DNA of 64,000 nt from Gossypium raimondii (Eukaryota > Streptophyta > Magnoliopsida > Malvales > Malvaceae): contig NC_068572.1 in assembly GCF_025698545.1 (NCBI RefSeq), positions 4,588,001 to 4,652,000 of the forward strand. The letters run 5' to 3'. Below are positions 44,242 to 55,723 of this stretch, piece by piece; the stretch's first letter is position 1, and each line of letters opens with the position of its first letter. The notes under the pieces were generated by a model. The model was not told the origin of the DNA. It worked only from the letters and a program-made list of their open reading frames with translations, and did no database searches. The translations under genes and the position numbers were made by a program.

Positions 44242-46061
44242 TTTACTAGTTATATCGATACATCCAAATCAATTTTACAAGGTAAAGATCCCTCTGAAAA
44301 TGAAATGTGTTGGGACTTTCCTTAGGCAGGCTTAGTAACCTGGTTGGTTTAGAACATGATTTGACCTTGATGGTATCTACTCTAGAGACTAGTGTCTACA
44401 CTGGCATCCTGACAGGTTTTGTCAATGGGATTTTCTAGTATTGTTTGCTCATGTTTCTTCTTACTTTCACATTATTACATTATTTCAAAACTCAAATTGC
44501 ATAGGGAAGGGATTTAGAGAGTTGTCCAAACAGTCTAGTGACCCAACCGGTACTAGGGACAGGTATTTTCCTATACGTATGCAATTTGCTGTGGTCTAGA
44601 ACAGTGCATCCTTGTATCTGTTGACTCGGCAGTGTTTGGTCCCCGGCTTGCAGCCTCTGTTTGTCCTTTGATTGGCGTTGTATAGTACAATAACATATAA
44701 CTTTCACTTATTTAGCTTTGTTTTAACTGATACCGAGCACCTTCAATGTAGGAGGAAATTGGTAGATTGGTGGTCTTGTGGTATAGGGTTCCTCAAGTGA
44801 ATCTTATTGCAATAGAATTCGAGTTAAGGCACATATTATGGTCGGAGCTCTTAACCGACGTGTTGTTTCTTATCTGCTGTGATCCAGGGATATAACCTGA
44901 TGATATATTCACAGGCCAAATTTTCAGAGTTTGTTCCTGAAAATTGTAGCTCTATGTTTGAAAGTTATATAACAATTTTTTATTGATTTCCTTTCTATTG
45001 TACAAGTATTTTTTTTTATTGGATGTAACTCATGGGTTTAGTTTCTGAGAAAAATTCTCTTGCAAACTGTGTTACTTGGATTTGTTTTTCTATACGAATA
45101 TATTCAAAATTATATATATATATTTTGGATGATTATATATATCTCTTCGAATATGCTTGAAATAAGTAATACTTTTACAAGAAAATTAGAGTTTAGTAAG
45201 ATAGATTCCAAAGTTACCGATAATATTTTGGTCTCAACATTATGCAAAATTGCAGCTTAGTTGGTAATAGTATCTACACGAGCTTGCATGATTATAACTT
45301 AGTTAACAATTTCGACAATAGGTATGGAATCATAATTTATGCATATTGATCGACATAAGGAAACAAATTTGCATGTTTTAAAAATAATCTGGAAAAGTTT
45401 TATGATTAATATTGTACTTAATTTTATTTTTGCGGAATTATATTGACAAAACTATAGTATAATGTTCAGTTTTAGGAGAGAAACTCAATTTGTTCTATAT
45501 AACATGTATGTAGGTTGTGTATGTCAAAGTGTAGTTATTTATTTTAATAAAAGCTTTCAACATAAAAGTATATATTAGAAAAGATAGTTTTTTTGTCAAT
45601 ATAATAGAGAGATTAGATTCTTAAAAATTTACATGCATGATAAATATAATTATATTGATAAATTTAACAATTGAATTATTAAAATAAATACAAAATTAAA
45701 AAAATATATTGCAACTATTGTATTCATTTAAGGGTACTACCATTTTTGAACAATTTTGTTTAAATAATTAAAATATGTGATACAAAACATATATGCCAAA
45801 ATATAAATACCATACTCATTTAATGTTGCAAAATGTGGGTTGTGTATTGGTTTCTTCATTTGTTTTGGAAGTTCTTATATTTTGCTCTTCTTTTTAATAA
45901 TTGTAATACTACTGTCGCAAGGGGAGGCTGAAGTGCCTACTCCCACTGTTACTTCGAGCAATGATGAAGACAGAAGGGTGATTGATCATCTCACATTCCC
46001 TATTGAGTCTCAGAATTGTGTACTTGTCAGGATGCATGCTATATTAGGAAATTCGGTTTAA
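44242..46061. other. 3' flank of CTP synthase and intergenic sequence
   Basis: The CTPS 3' UTR should lie in the first 300-600 bases. A weak tRNA-like A box (TGGTCTTGTGG, 44771-44781) and degraded B box (AATTCGAGTTA, 44816-44826) suggest an old SINE. The segment 45925-46050 is less AT-rich and open ('EAEVPTPTVTSSNDEDRRVI'), perhaps a gene or retroelement scrap. No gene assigned. Confidence 0.4.
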
Positions 46062-48013
46062 AATAAAAAATTTAAAATTTTAAAACTGACTCGATTTGTA
46101 ATATTATTAGCTTTCAATCGAAACGACCTTCTTCGCTCTAGCAATACGGACCAAACACAGAATAAGAACGACATTATTACTTTCAGTTGGAAGATAACTC
46201 TTTCAATAGAAACCGGTAAAGATTGTAATTATCAAAAAATATAATTTATTCTAAGAAAATAAATTATCACTATTTTCTAGCAGAATAATGATAGCTCAAT
46301 AACCAAGTAGTGTGTATTAAGTCAACCGATGCCATCTATTTATAAAGAAAAATAAAAAAATCCTAGTTGAATAAAACTTAAATAAATAATATTATTTTAA
46401 TAGAAAATACACTACTACTCTAAGTAGAGTAGGGGTGAGTGGCACAGCCTAGTTAATGATACTAGGGTTGCCGCCCCTCTCATCTATTATGAGGGGTTTT
46501 GAGCCTCTCATGTATTGGGTTCAATTATATGTGCTTTTTAGATTTTTGACCCAACACTTTATAATGTAATCCAACTTAATATTTGTTTTCTATTTTCCAA
46601 AATAAATATTATTTATTCAAGTAATTTAATAAATTAATTTCTTAATTAAATAATTTTCTTAACCCAATTCTAATTCCGTTAAAGTCATGACAACTTTGCC
46701 GTAAAAGAATATGATGAAATATATTTAATTTCCTTTATTCATTGAATTCATAATTACTAATTAATTTGATTCCACTTTGAAATTTCAATTATTTATTTAT
46801 AATTAATTAAATAATAATTTTAAATTTTTAATTTTAAGTCATTTCTATATTTAGTGAGAGAACGCATTCATTTGTGAATGCAACTCATTTTAACTTTATC
46901 ATTTTATTCATTTTTGTTCATTTGGTTATACATGCAATTAATTTCTAGATTTAATGAGCTAATGAGGAGACTGATTGGATATATATAATTAAGGCTCAAA
47001 TAATTTATAATTAAATTTTAGCTTTTCCCTATTAGTTATAAACTTATTTAGTCATAAAGTCATTCTACTATAGTATCATGGTGAGCTGTCCCAAATTACA
47101 TACCATTACGAAAGCTATCTAATAAGTGTTTGTCCAATGACTTTTTCATAAGTGTGTTATCCTCATAGGATATCTTTAATCTTTTTGGGATAAATCCGTT
47201 CTCCTAATATGATTCTATTTTTATCTCATAGTAACCATTACATGTTCCTTCATGAAAAGTCAATTATTGTCAAATAATAATAAAGTCAATTATCATAAAG
47301 ACAAATGACCCGTAGTCACGTTTATTTTTCATCTATCTTGTAATGCTGATGAGAGAATATCAGTTACCGATTAGTTAGGCTATAAATTCCACTATTATAA
47401 ATGATGCTATATACTGCAGAAGTCGTAAACCCAACACACTTGTTTTTGGTTCCTTATATATTTGAACTTAAGCTTTTACTTACATCAAAGTATATGAGTT
47501 ATGCATACATAGTCTATCATCCACTCAGGATAAAGATATACCACACAATGAACGTCACAATTGAATAGATCCATAAATGGATCTATTCTACTTGGATCAT
47601 GTCTAATGTACTGCCAGTCTAGTCAGTCACATCTCTATCTCTATTTTTTGGGAGTCATCTGCTACGATGCTCAAGAAAGAAACATCTCCCCAATTGGACT
47701 TGATAGATGAAATATTAGTCTTTCAATCGGTTTACTCATTTTCGATTAGATCAAGGACATATTTATATTTATTTACTAATATAAGCCGTCTTTCCATATT
47801 ACAATCCAGTCACATAATACCGCTTAGTATTAGTTAAACGTTAACTGACCAATGAACCAATATTTACTTCCATTTTACTTTACGTGCAAAAACATCAAGG
47901 ACAATATATAAAAGGGTATTAATGTAATTAATGAATATTTTATTAAACCAATTTATTCGAAAAATACAAGTATACAAAATAAATATACTACACTTAGGAC
48001 ACTAAATCCAACA
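46062..48013 (-). repeat. Long Copia-like LTR (minus strand), left boundary approximate
   Basis: On the minus strand it begins TGTTGGATTTAGTGTCC at 48013. A good promoter motif CTTTATAAATAG lies at 46346-46335 and the sequence continues as LTR-like to about 46062. The length of about 1.95 kb and the start fit long Copia LTRs (Angela/Tork type) as I remember them. No primer-binding site, polyprotein or target duplication was found, so it may be a solo or truncated LTR. Confidence 0.55.
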
Positions 48014-48770
48014 TGATGAAATCAGGATCATACAACAGATTAGGGACAAAGGGGTTGCACTAAGGAAGGACCTCCAGAGCAAGTGATCCTTGCACAATTG
48101 TTCGCTCAATCCAATAATTTTATACTCCTGATTAGATTATATTGTTTTAATCTTCATATTCTTCAACATTTGTTTCTCCTTGGTCTAGTTAACAGAGTAA
48201 GGATCTTTAGCATTTTAATTGGCAAGTCTGTTGAACAAAAAGGGGGAGTAATTATATAAGGAAGCTAGTGGTGGTGAGTGTGTTTTGGTTGTTATGCTGT
48301 TATTGATTGTTACTAAACTATATGTATATGTCCTTCTGTTGATAATGAATCTACTTATGTCTCCAAAAGATGTTGATGATATTGAAGATGAATCAGACCT
48401 TATTGTGGTGATGACTTCTTTTACTTTTGAACTCTTATTCAATTTGGTATGTATAATTGAGATGATGATACTTATTTGTTGCTACTAATATTGTTTATGC
48501 TGTGGAATTATTGAACTGATTTGGAACTATGATATGGTGCATGTATACCTTGTTACACTTTACCTTATCTGTTGCTTATTTAGTTATAAATTAGTATTTT
48601 GATTGTTGATGCGAATTTTAGACATAACATTGATAGTTAAAATTACTATATTATTTATTAAGTTGGGCTAATTAGAGTGAGGTATGTGCTAAGGAGGAGC
48701 TATTGTTGGTTGCGGTAATTAGCTTCCTATATCGTTTGGTTCTATTCAATAAATTGTTAAAAGGGGAGGT
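48014..48770 (+). pseudogene. Probable 3' internal remnant of a Copia-like element
   Basis: Non-coding sequence ending in AAAAGGGGAGGT, a purine-rich tract directly before the LTR at 48771, as expected of a polypurine tract. Another purine run (AAAAAGGGGGAG) lies at 48238-48249. No intact gag or pol motif is readable. Confidence 0.4.
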
Positions 48771-49532
48771 TGTTGAGACAAGAAGAGCTGATTGTTGCTG
48801 AGTGAAATTTGGTAGTGCCAGATGTAGACTCCCACTAAGATGGTTTAAATACTTGTCTTATTTGGTTTGATAATTTAATGAAGAAAATTTTTGGACCTAT
48901 TAATGTGTTGTATTATTGAAGATACTTTAGTCTAGCTATGAAAACCAATCCTTGACTTTTGAATATTGAATTGGATACGAGTGAATCAATTCAACCATTG
49001 GAATATAGAGATTCGATCGAGATTGCATTGCTGAATATGGAGAGTATATCTTCGATTGATTATGCTTTGAATGTTGTAATTGTAATAGCTATTTCAAGGA
49101 GTTTCTTTGTATTCACTTAGATTATATGTTAGCAAGCCGAAATTAATAATTTAATTTTAGGCATGTTTAGGTTTTGATGAGAGTTTATTTAGTGCGTTCT
49201 AATCTATTCATTGTGGAACTATTTTTGTGAGAGAGTGCAAACTGAATTGTAAACATTGTTGAGTGTTTACTGCCCAAGTCCTTAAAAAGGAATATTTAGA
49301 TGTGAGTGTTTTAGTTTTTAGGTACAAGTGTGAGATCTCTATACGTGATAAAGTGGGAATCACTTGTTGTATTTGTGAATAAAGATAATGAAATTGCTCA
49401 TTAAGCTAGGTTCTGCAAATATAGAGAAACCAAATTGTGTAACCAAGTCTTTGGTGTTATCTATTATTTTGTTTGCACAGTTTTCACAGTGCCAAGCTAT
49501 AGTGACTATCGCAATCTAGCACTCCCATTACA
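48771..49532 (+). repeat. 3' LTR of a truncated Copia-like element
   Basis: Starts TGTTGAGACAAG after a polypurine tract and ends CCCATTACA (TG...CA). Length is 762 bp. The end region carries 'GTGTAACCAAGTCTTTGGTG' and 'AATAAAGATAATGAAATT', a poly(A)-signal-like AATAAA followed by a usual R/U5 layout. The 5' LTR is not present in the window. Confidence 0.6.
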
Positions 49533-49934
49533 ATTTTCATTTTAAGTAAATAAGCAACTTAAGGTAGCAACAAATAAAATTTTCATTAATTAAACATTTG
49601 AAAATATTTAAATTCACTAAATTATTTTTGAAAAATAAAATTTAAATTTAAAATAAGTTTAAATATGTAAATAAATATTAAGTTCGGATGTCTTAATCAT
49701 TATTATTATGAAGAACTTGAATTTTGATAATGAATTAAAATTTAATTTTATTATACATTTAATCTAAAAAATGAAAAATATTTGTTTATGGATTAATAAT
49801 TATTTGTTATAATCACTACATATATAAATATTTTTAATTAATAAAAATTTAACCCTTTATTTTTTTCCTTTTCACTTTGGCTATTAATCTTTCAAATCTA
49901 TTTTTACTAAAAATTGTTTGAATTAAAAATTTAA

Positions 49935-50496
49935 GGGTAAACGCACTCAAAGTTATTAAACTATTAGTAAATTTACATTTTGGTCACTCAACTTCAGAAA
50001 GTTACAAAATGGTCACTAAACTATTCAAAAGTTTTCATTTAAGTCATTGAATTATTCAAAAGTTTTTATTTATTTATTTAAGTTACTGGGTTATTAAATT
50101 TTATTTTTGAAAGTCCGACTAGCAAGCTTCAAGTGACGATTTGAAGATCAGTACAATAGATCAGTACCCATCGACGAGTAGAATAATATACCTTAGATTC
50201 AAGTCGATTTGATGGTTAATGTCAGAGATTAGAGAAGAAATTTGTTTGGATTTTGGTTCACAAACTCGTGACATTTAAAGCTATTTTATGAAAAAAAATG
50301 AACTATAGAAGAGAAGTGAAATGAGAGCTTCTAATTGGTGCAGGTGGGGCGAACAGAGAAGGCCATACAAGAATGAATTTAACAACCCAGTGACTTCCGA
50401 ATAGTTTAATGACCATTTTGTAACTTTTTGAAGTTACGTGATCAAAGTATAAACTTACTAATAGTTTAGTGACATTGGATGTAATTTACACTAAGT
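49935..50496. mobile_element. Foldback/MULE-like family, copy F4 (best preserved)
   Basis: The left arm starts GGGTAAACGCACTCAAAG, then 'TTTTGGTCACTCAACTTC' and 'AAAGTTACAAAATGGTCAC'. The right arm is the inverse ('GTAACTTTTTGAAGTTACG', 'AAACTTACTAATAGTTTAG'). The core carries 'CAGTACCCATCGACGAGTAG' and 'GATTCAAGTCGATTTGATGG', shared with F1-F3. The perfect parts of the arms could fold into a hairpin of about 100 bp. Confidence 0.7.
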
Positions 50497-50499
50497 TGG

Positions 50500-50861
50500 G
50501 ATGAGAACCCACCTGTGCTTAATTTCTAATGTGTACTTTATTGTCGATAATGTTGGGATACTTTTCCTAAAATAAATTCTTGGCACATGACATTTATCTT
50601 CCTTTTGAGTGTAGTAAGTTTTATTGTAATGTTGTCTCCATGTTGTCCCACACAGCATTTCTCAATGTATGCTATCTCCACAGAACTTGTGTAATTCTAA
50701 TTAACAACCCCTAAACCTGATTCCTAGTTTCACAGCAGACCAGAATTTGCATGGAAAGACCAATTTCTTCAATACATTGAAACATGTCTTGAGACCATTT
50801 AAACACACAAAAAAAGGGTAAATTATAAAAGCAGACGAGGAACTTAATAAAATCCTAGGTT
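50500..50861. other. 3' flank of the zinc-finger gene
   Basis: Probably includes the 3' UTR of the minus-strand gene ending at 50862. Nothing else recognised. Confidence 0.4.
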
Positions 50862-51455
50862 CTAACAACCTGAAGGAGACAGTTTAAGATGAAGATCAAC
50901 GCTTATGTCCGCCTCCGGTAATTCACCACCAAATTCAACGAATTCGGGTACTGACGCCCCCAAATACAGTGGCTGCGCTACGTAAATCCGATGGGGACAC
51001 TCATCACAAGGCGTTGACCGAAGCACCAGCGGTTGTTGCGCAACAAATTTCCCGGCGGCGTTGCTGGTGAACCCTTCAGGAAGCCCCGGCGGCGGCGACG
51101 ACCGTACAGCATGGGAGCTTAAAACAGGCGCAGCAGCAGCGGCCGCGGCAGCTGCTATGTAGCGTTGATAATGATGATGGTGATGGGTGTGAAGAAACTG
51201 GGTCCGCCTCGCTCTTTGACGCTCTCTCTTGTGTGCATTTTGATGCCCACCAAGTGCTTGAGAATTTGCGAATACGCGGTGACAAAACGGGCACTCGAAT
51301 TTCCTGCTTTCTCCAAAATCTTCTTCGGCTTTCACTGAAACCTCGTCTTGGTCAGTGAGTGAAAAGCCAAAGAGCTTGAGCGACGAAGAGGGTTTGGGGT
51401 CGGATTGTTTATCAGCTGAAGATGACCAAGTGCTGGAGATGGAGCTCTCGGTCAT
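50862..51455 (-). CDS. Single C2H2 zinc-finger protein with EAR motif (ZFP5/6/8-like)
   Basis: Intronless, 197 residues. An N-terminal 'SSLKLFGFS' motif (about 24-32) is followed by one C2H2 finger with C55, C58, H71 and H75 and the plant-specific QALGGH (66-71) that contacts DNA. Then come a basic '[10 protein letters not shown]' stretch, a histidine run (91-95), a nine-Ala run (101-109), a Pro-rich middle, and a C-terminal EAR repression motif DLHLKL (187-192). This is the layout of C1-1i zinc-finger proteins such as ZFP5, ZFP6, ZFP8 and GIS, nuclear regulators of trichome and root-hair formation through gibberellin and cytokinin signals. The EAR motif predicts recruitment of TOPLESS co-repressors. 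The exact paralogue cannot be set by eye. A TATA box lies 64-72 bases upstream. Confidence 0.95.
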   Translation of the reverse strand: MTESSISSTWSSSADKQSDPKPSSSLKLFGFSLTDQDEVSVKAEEDFGESRKFECPFCHRVFANSQALGGHQNAHKRERQRARRTQFLHTHHHHHYQRYIAAAAAAAAAPVLSSHAVRSSPPPGLPEGFTSNAAGKFVAQQPLVLRSTPCDECPHRIYVAQPLYLGASVPEFVEFGGELPEADISVDLHLKLSPSGC

Positions 51456-51518
51456 TGTATAGATGTAAAGAGAAATATGATATGATCATGTGTGTGATAA
51501 ACTGATGTAAACTGCTCT

Positions 51519-51527
51519 CTATTTATA
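51519..51527 (-). promoter_or_regulatory. TATA box of the zinc-finger gene
   Basis: TATAAATAG on the minus strand, 64 bases before the ATG, predicting a leader of only about 35 bases. Confidence 0.75.
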
Positions 51528-51559
51528 GCTGCACTGCAGTGGTTTCATCATCTTCCACC

Positions 51560-51978
51560 TTTTTTACTTCATTGAGTGGGTTCATAGATTTAAACAATAA
51601 TTTCAATGCAATGATAATGTTGTTACTTTGCAGTTTTTGGCTTTTTTCGCCATTAAATTCACTATAATTGGCTAGTTAGTTTACTATAATTAGTGATTAG
51701 AGTTTATGATTCTTTTTATAAGGGATAGAGTTTAAAGTCTGGTTTCCATTGAAGATTTAAACACAAATTTAATTGAATTGTTAATTCAAAAATCACATTT
51801 AACTTTCACGTTTGCAGGATTTGCTTAGAGAAATAATCTGCTATTTTACAACATTGTACAATAATGATTTAACTATTATCACATTCTGATTTAACAACCT
51901 CATTTTGTATCTAACATCTAAACCATTCTCTTCTAAATTTTTCTTAGAAAACGTAAACTATAAAATCAAGTGACTTAC
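51560..51978. other. Upstream region of the zinc-finger gene
   Basis: AT-rich promoter region. No defined element could be assigned with confidence. Confidence 0.35.
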
Positions 51979-53194
51979 TGATAAGTGTTAAAAGTAACAT
52001 GTTTTAACTTCATTCTTAACGCGTTTTTGAGTGATTATCCAATATTAATTGTGAATTTTATGCCTCTAATCCCTTAAATTCATGCTTTGATACTTACTAG
52101 AGCACTTGAGAACAAAATGAGTGAAAAACGAGCGAAAACCAGAGTGTCGAAGCAAGCTGTAGGAGCCACACGGGCTAAACCATTTCACACGAGCGTGTGG
52201 TAGGCTGTGGCGATTTCACAGGATTGCACTCCTAACATAAAAAAAATCATAATTTTTAAGTTTTTTGGGCATTCTAAAACGTATATACGATAAAAAGAAG
52301 AAGATAGAAGGTGAGCCGTCAGAGAATATTTAAGAAAACAACTCGAAAAACACTATTGAAGCTGACTCTGAAGCAGATTTACGTCAAGATTGAAGGTTCC
52401 TAGTTGATTTCTTAGGAAGTTATCATGAGTTTCTTTATTTCTTTCGGTTATATTGTCTCTGGGATGTTTTTTTTTTTAAGTATGAACTAATTTTCTAAAT
52501 ACTTAGAGATATGAACCCTATGATGGATCTTGTCGTTTGATTTTTATTTTATGCAATAAATTTTTAGTTTTATGTGTGCTTAATTCTTGGTTTAATATTT
52601 CTAAATTATTGATCCATGTTCAACGAGCTTAAATTGGTTGTTGAATAGACCCTATTTAAGATTAGATCTTGTGTAATTGAGTGGAGTTGCATGCAACCTT
52701 AGAAATGGGATGACATAAATCCACTGAACTAGAGTCAAATCTATTAAGGGAATCTATAGCACGAGTTAATGCAATAATAGATGTTTTAATTAGAAGAAAT
52801 TTCAATTAATCAATTTAGAGTCAGTTACTCTTATGCTCGAAAGATATATTAACATAATTTAGTGATTTCTATGGATCAAGGTGCTAAATAAAGAAATTGT
52901 GTAATTTAGATTGATAGTGACATATGAAAGACGGATTCTTTTTTTGGGTATTGTTTCGCTTCTTGATTGTTATTTATTTTCGTGATTTGTTCTTTGTCGT
53001 GTTCGTTAGTAATTAATTAGTTAATTTTAGTTTTTAATCAATCACTCAAATTATTCGATTAAATAATAGAAAGACAGTAATTACTAGTACTTTTAGTTTT
53101 CGTGGGAACGATAACTTTACTCACCGTAGCTATATTATTAACTGATAGGTGCACTTGTCTTAATCAAATTTGTAGTTAGTTTTGCAGCGCATCA
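51979..53194 (+). repeat. Probable solo LTR of a Gypsy element
   Basis: Starts TGATAAGTG and ends GCGCATCA (1216 bp). The flanking pentamers CTTAC (left) and CTTGT (right) agree at three of five positions. The interior contains 'GGAGCCACACGGGC' and 'TTCACACGAGCGTGTGG', and the end 'GATAGGTGCACTTG' just before the terminal region. I remember this layout from Gypsy (Athila-like) LTRs in Malvaceae. No primer-binding site or coding part is attached. Confidence 0.55.
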
Positions 53195-55205
53195 CTTGTT
53201 TTACTTATAAAATGCGTTCAAAATAAAAATTCCTAAAAAATAGATTAAATGCTAAAACTTTTTAGTACATCATTTATACAAGTTTTAAAGATATATATTG
53301 TTTTTAACTTGCTAACATACTAAACCGATTATAATCACTCACCCCATCAAAGTAGCAACTAAATAAAGTCCAACTATGGTTGAAATATCCTAGCATAGTT
53401 AGAACTACTTATAGCACTACTTGTGACACTGCTCTCATAATTCTATCGGCAACTTTCAACCTTAATTTTTATTTATCGTTATTTTTAGGATCCATAATTA
53501 CTATCCGCAATGTAAAACCTCGAATGATGGAAGTTAAATTTAAAAAAATAAAATAAAATATGTAAAGAGAATCACATATTGTCTTTTAATTCTTAGAAAA
53601 TAAAATAAAATCGATTATTTCGAATAAAATGATAAAAAGATTGGCAAATATTTGGACCACCTGACCCTAAACACTTATAAGGGCCATCGTCTGTAGGCAA
53701 GATGTTAATTAAGCATTGCGAGTCGCCGTCTTATATACTAATTTCGTGCAAGCACCATACTCGTTTGGGTTCATAGTGATTCAACCATTCATCCAATTCA
53801 TACTAATCACAATCCACTTATTTCATTATTTGTCATCTTCAAATCAATGGACATTCATTATGAAATATATAATATCACACCCAAAATGAAAAATTGTAGT
53901 TTAACAATTTATAGACCCTTCACGTGTAAATTATGACAAACAACTATAGCTTTCAAAAAAAAAAAAAGATAACCCTAAAAAAAAGACAAACACAAATACA
54001 TTCGAAAAAGGAGTAACAAGAAGTAACAAAATGATTGAGTCTGAATTCGATTGATATGAGCATTGTTGGTTCGAGTGCGTTATAAAGTATATTATCCTCC
54101 TATTTATAGGTTGGGGAGGGACTACTGATAATTTTAAGTATTGTGTAAAAAAAATAGATTGAATTTTTTTAATTTATTATAGAAATACCTCTATGTGCAT
54201 ATAATATAATTTCAGATAAGGTCTTTTGTTTTCCTCTTGCTTGCGTCCTCTTCTTCTCCATTCTTACGTCTACCTTGTATTTGTAATGTTTTCTCTTTCT
54301 TATTTCCCCTAATTTTATGCATGCATTCTTCTATTAGGTTAATATAATTTTTGCTCACTAAATTTGGCAAAAGGGCACACTTCAGCATTTATATTTATTT
54401 TTATTTATTTTGGTATCTAAACTTTACAATTGATCTATTTTAGTTTTTGAACTTAAAAATATAAAAATTTGATAACATGAAATTATGAGATTGTATCATG
54501 TCATCATTTGAACAAAAATGACCTGATGACATAGTACAATATCATAGTGTCACGTTATTGAATTTTTCATTTTTCAAGTTCAAGAATCAAAATAGACTTA
54601 ATTATCAAGTTTAGATACCAAAGTAAACAAAAAAGTACAAGTACTAAAATAGACATAATTACTAAGTTTAGGAGTCACAAATTACATTAACTATTTTTTT
54701 ATTCGAAAAGTTTTATTTTTGTAAATTTTCTTACTCATCTCCATCTTCTCCAATTTGATTACCCATTTTCTTTTCCAAGCTAGATGATTGATAACATCAA
54801 CAAAAGCTAAACCCATATTTCTAATTTCCTCTCTTGCTTCCATAATGCTTCAGATTTTTTTCCTCTTAGAATTTCAAAATTGAATTTCTTTCAAACATCA
54901 GATTTGATTTTGAATGATTATTTTTATTTTTTTACTATGTTAAATTGGGTTCGAGAAGGATAAAATTATATTAGAATTAGGGTCGATAAATCAAACTATA
55001 CTTTCATAAGAGATAATCCCCGTACTATCGGGTTTGGAGAGGCATATAAGAGTGACTTTCATAAGTCACGTGTCCTTTAATTGGTGAATTTATCATTCAA
55101 TAGATTTCGATCAATTATGTAATTTAATATAATTGAGTTACAGGGTATGTTAATAACGAGTTACAATGATATTATTAGGGTGGTTGAACTAATATGGACC
55201 TGGAC
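53195..55205. other. AT-rich intergenic sequence
   Basis: No gene recognised. A pair of opposed motifs ('TTTGGTATCTAAACTTTA' near 54407 and its near-inverse 'AGTTTAGATACCAAAGTA' near 54608) suggests a small inverted-repeat element of roughly 54350-54690, but its ends are unclear. Confidence 0.4.
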
Positions 55206-55212
55206 CTAAGCA

Positions 55213-55335
55213 AAACATGCATTAAGCGAGGTAGCTTTCTTGGTAGAATGATTGAACATTGGTTAAAGATGTCTATCTTTATACCCACGTCTTAAGATTG
55301 AATTGCTGAAATCTCTTCGTTTTTTTTTTAAATTT
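55213..55335 (+). mobile_element. Degraded tRNA-derived SINE
   Basis: 'GGTAGCTTTCTTGGTAGAAT' resembles a tRNA 5' half with an A box. About 75 bases further 'AAGATTGAATTGC' stands where a B box would be, followed by a run of nine or more T. The layout is that of a plant SINE. Too diverged for certainty. Confidence 0.4.
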
Positions 55336-55723
55336 TAATTTTAACTTAAATATACATCATAGTGCTAACTTTGACGCTCGTTAATTAATTCTTTCTATAC
55401 AAGTTCGATCTAAATGCAAATATCAGTAGTCCATCTCCCATGATATTCTTCACATCTTCATAAGGTACTAAAAATTCATATGGCCATCCTCTATGAAGTC
55501 CACCCGTAGCATTAATGCACCAAGTCTATCCTTAAAAGACGAGTCATATTAACAAAAGCAACCAAGTCTTTGGAGAAAGCTAGATATTTTATGGGACCTT
55601 TCATCCTCTAAATTTCCTTTTTTTTTTCTTTATAAAAAAGTAAAATATTGTTTTTGTCAAAAAATTATATTGCAATAGGGGATAAATCCTATTATTTCAA
55701 CTTACTTTTCAATATAACTAATG

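Noticed and set aside
48215..48488. Open frames on both strands
   Set aside because: Low-complexity Val/Ile/Ser content in retroelement debris, no domain.
51076..51294. Reverse-strand open frame within the zinc-finger gene
   Set aside because: Shadow of the real coding frame of the zinc-finger protein.
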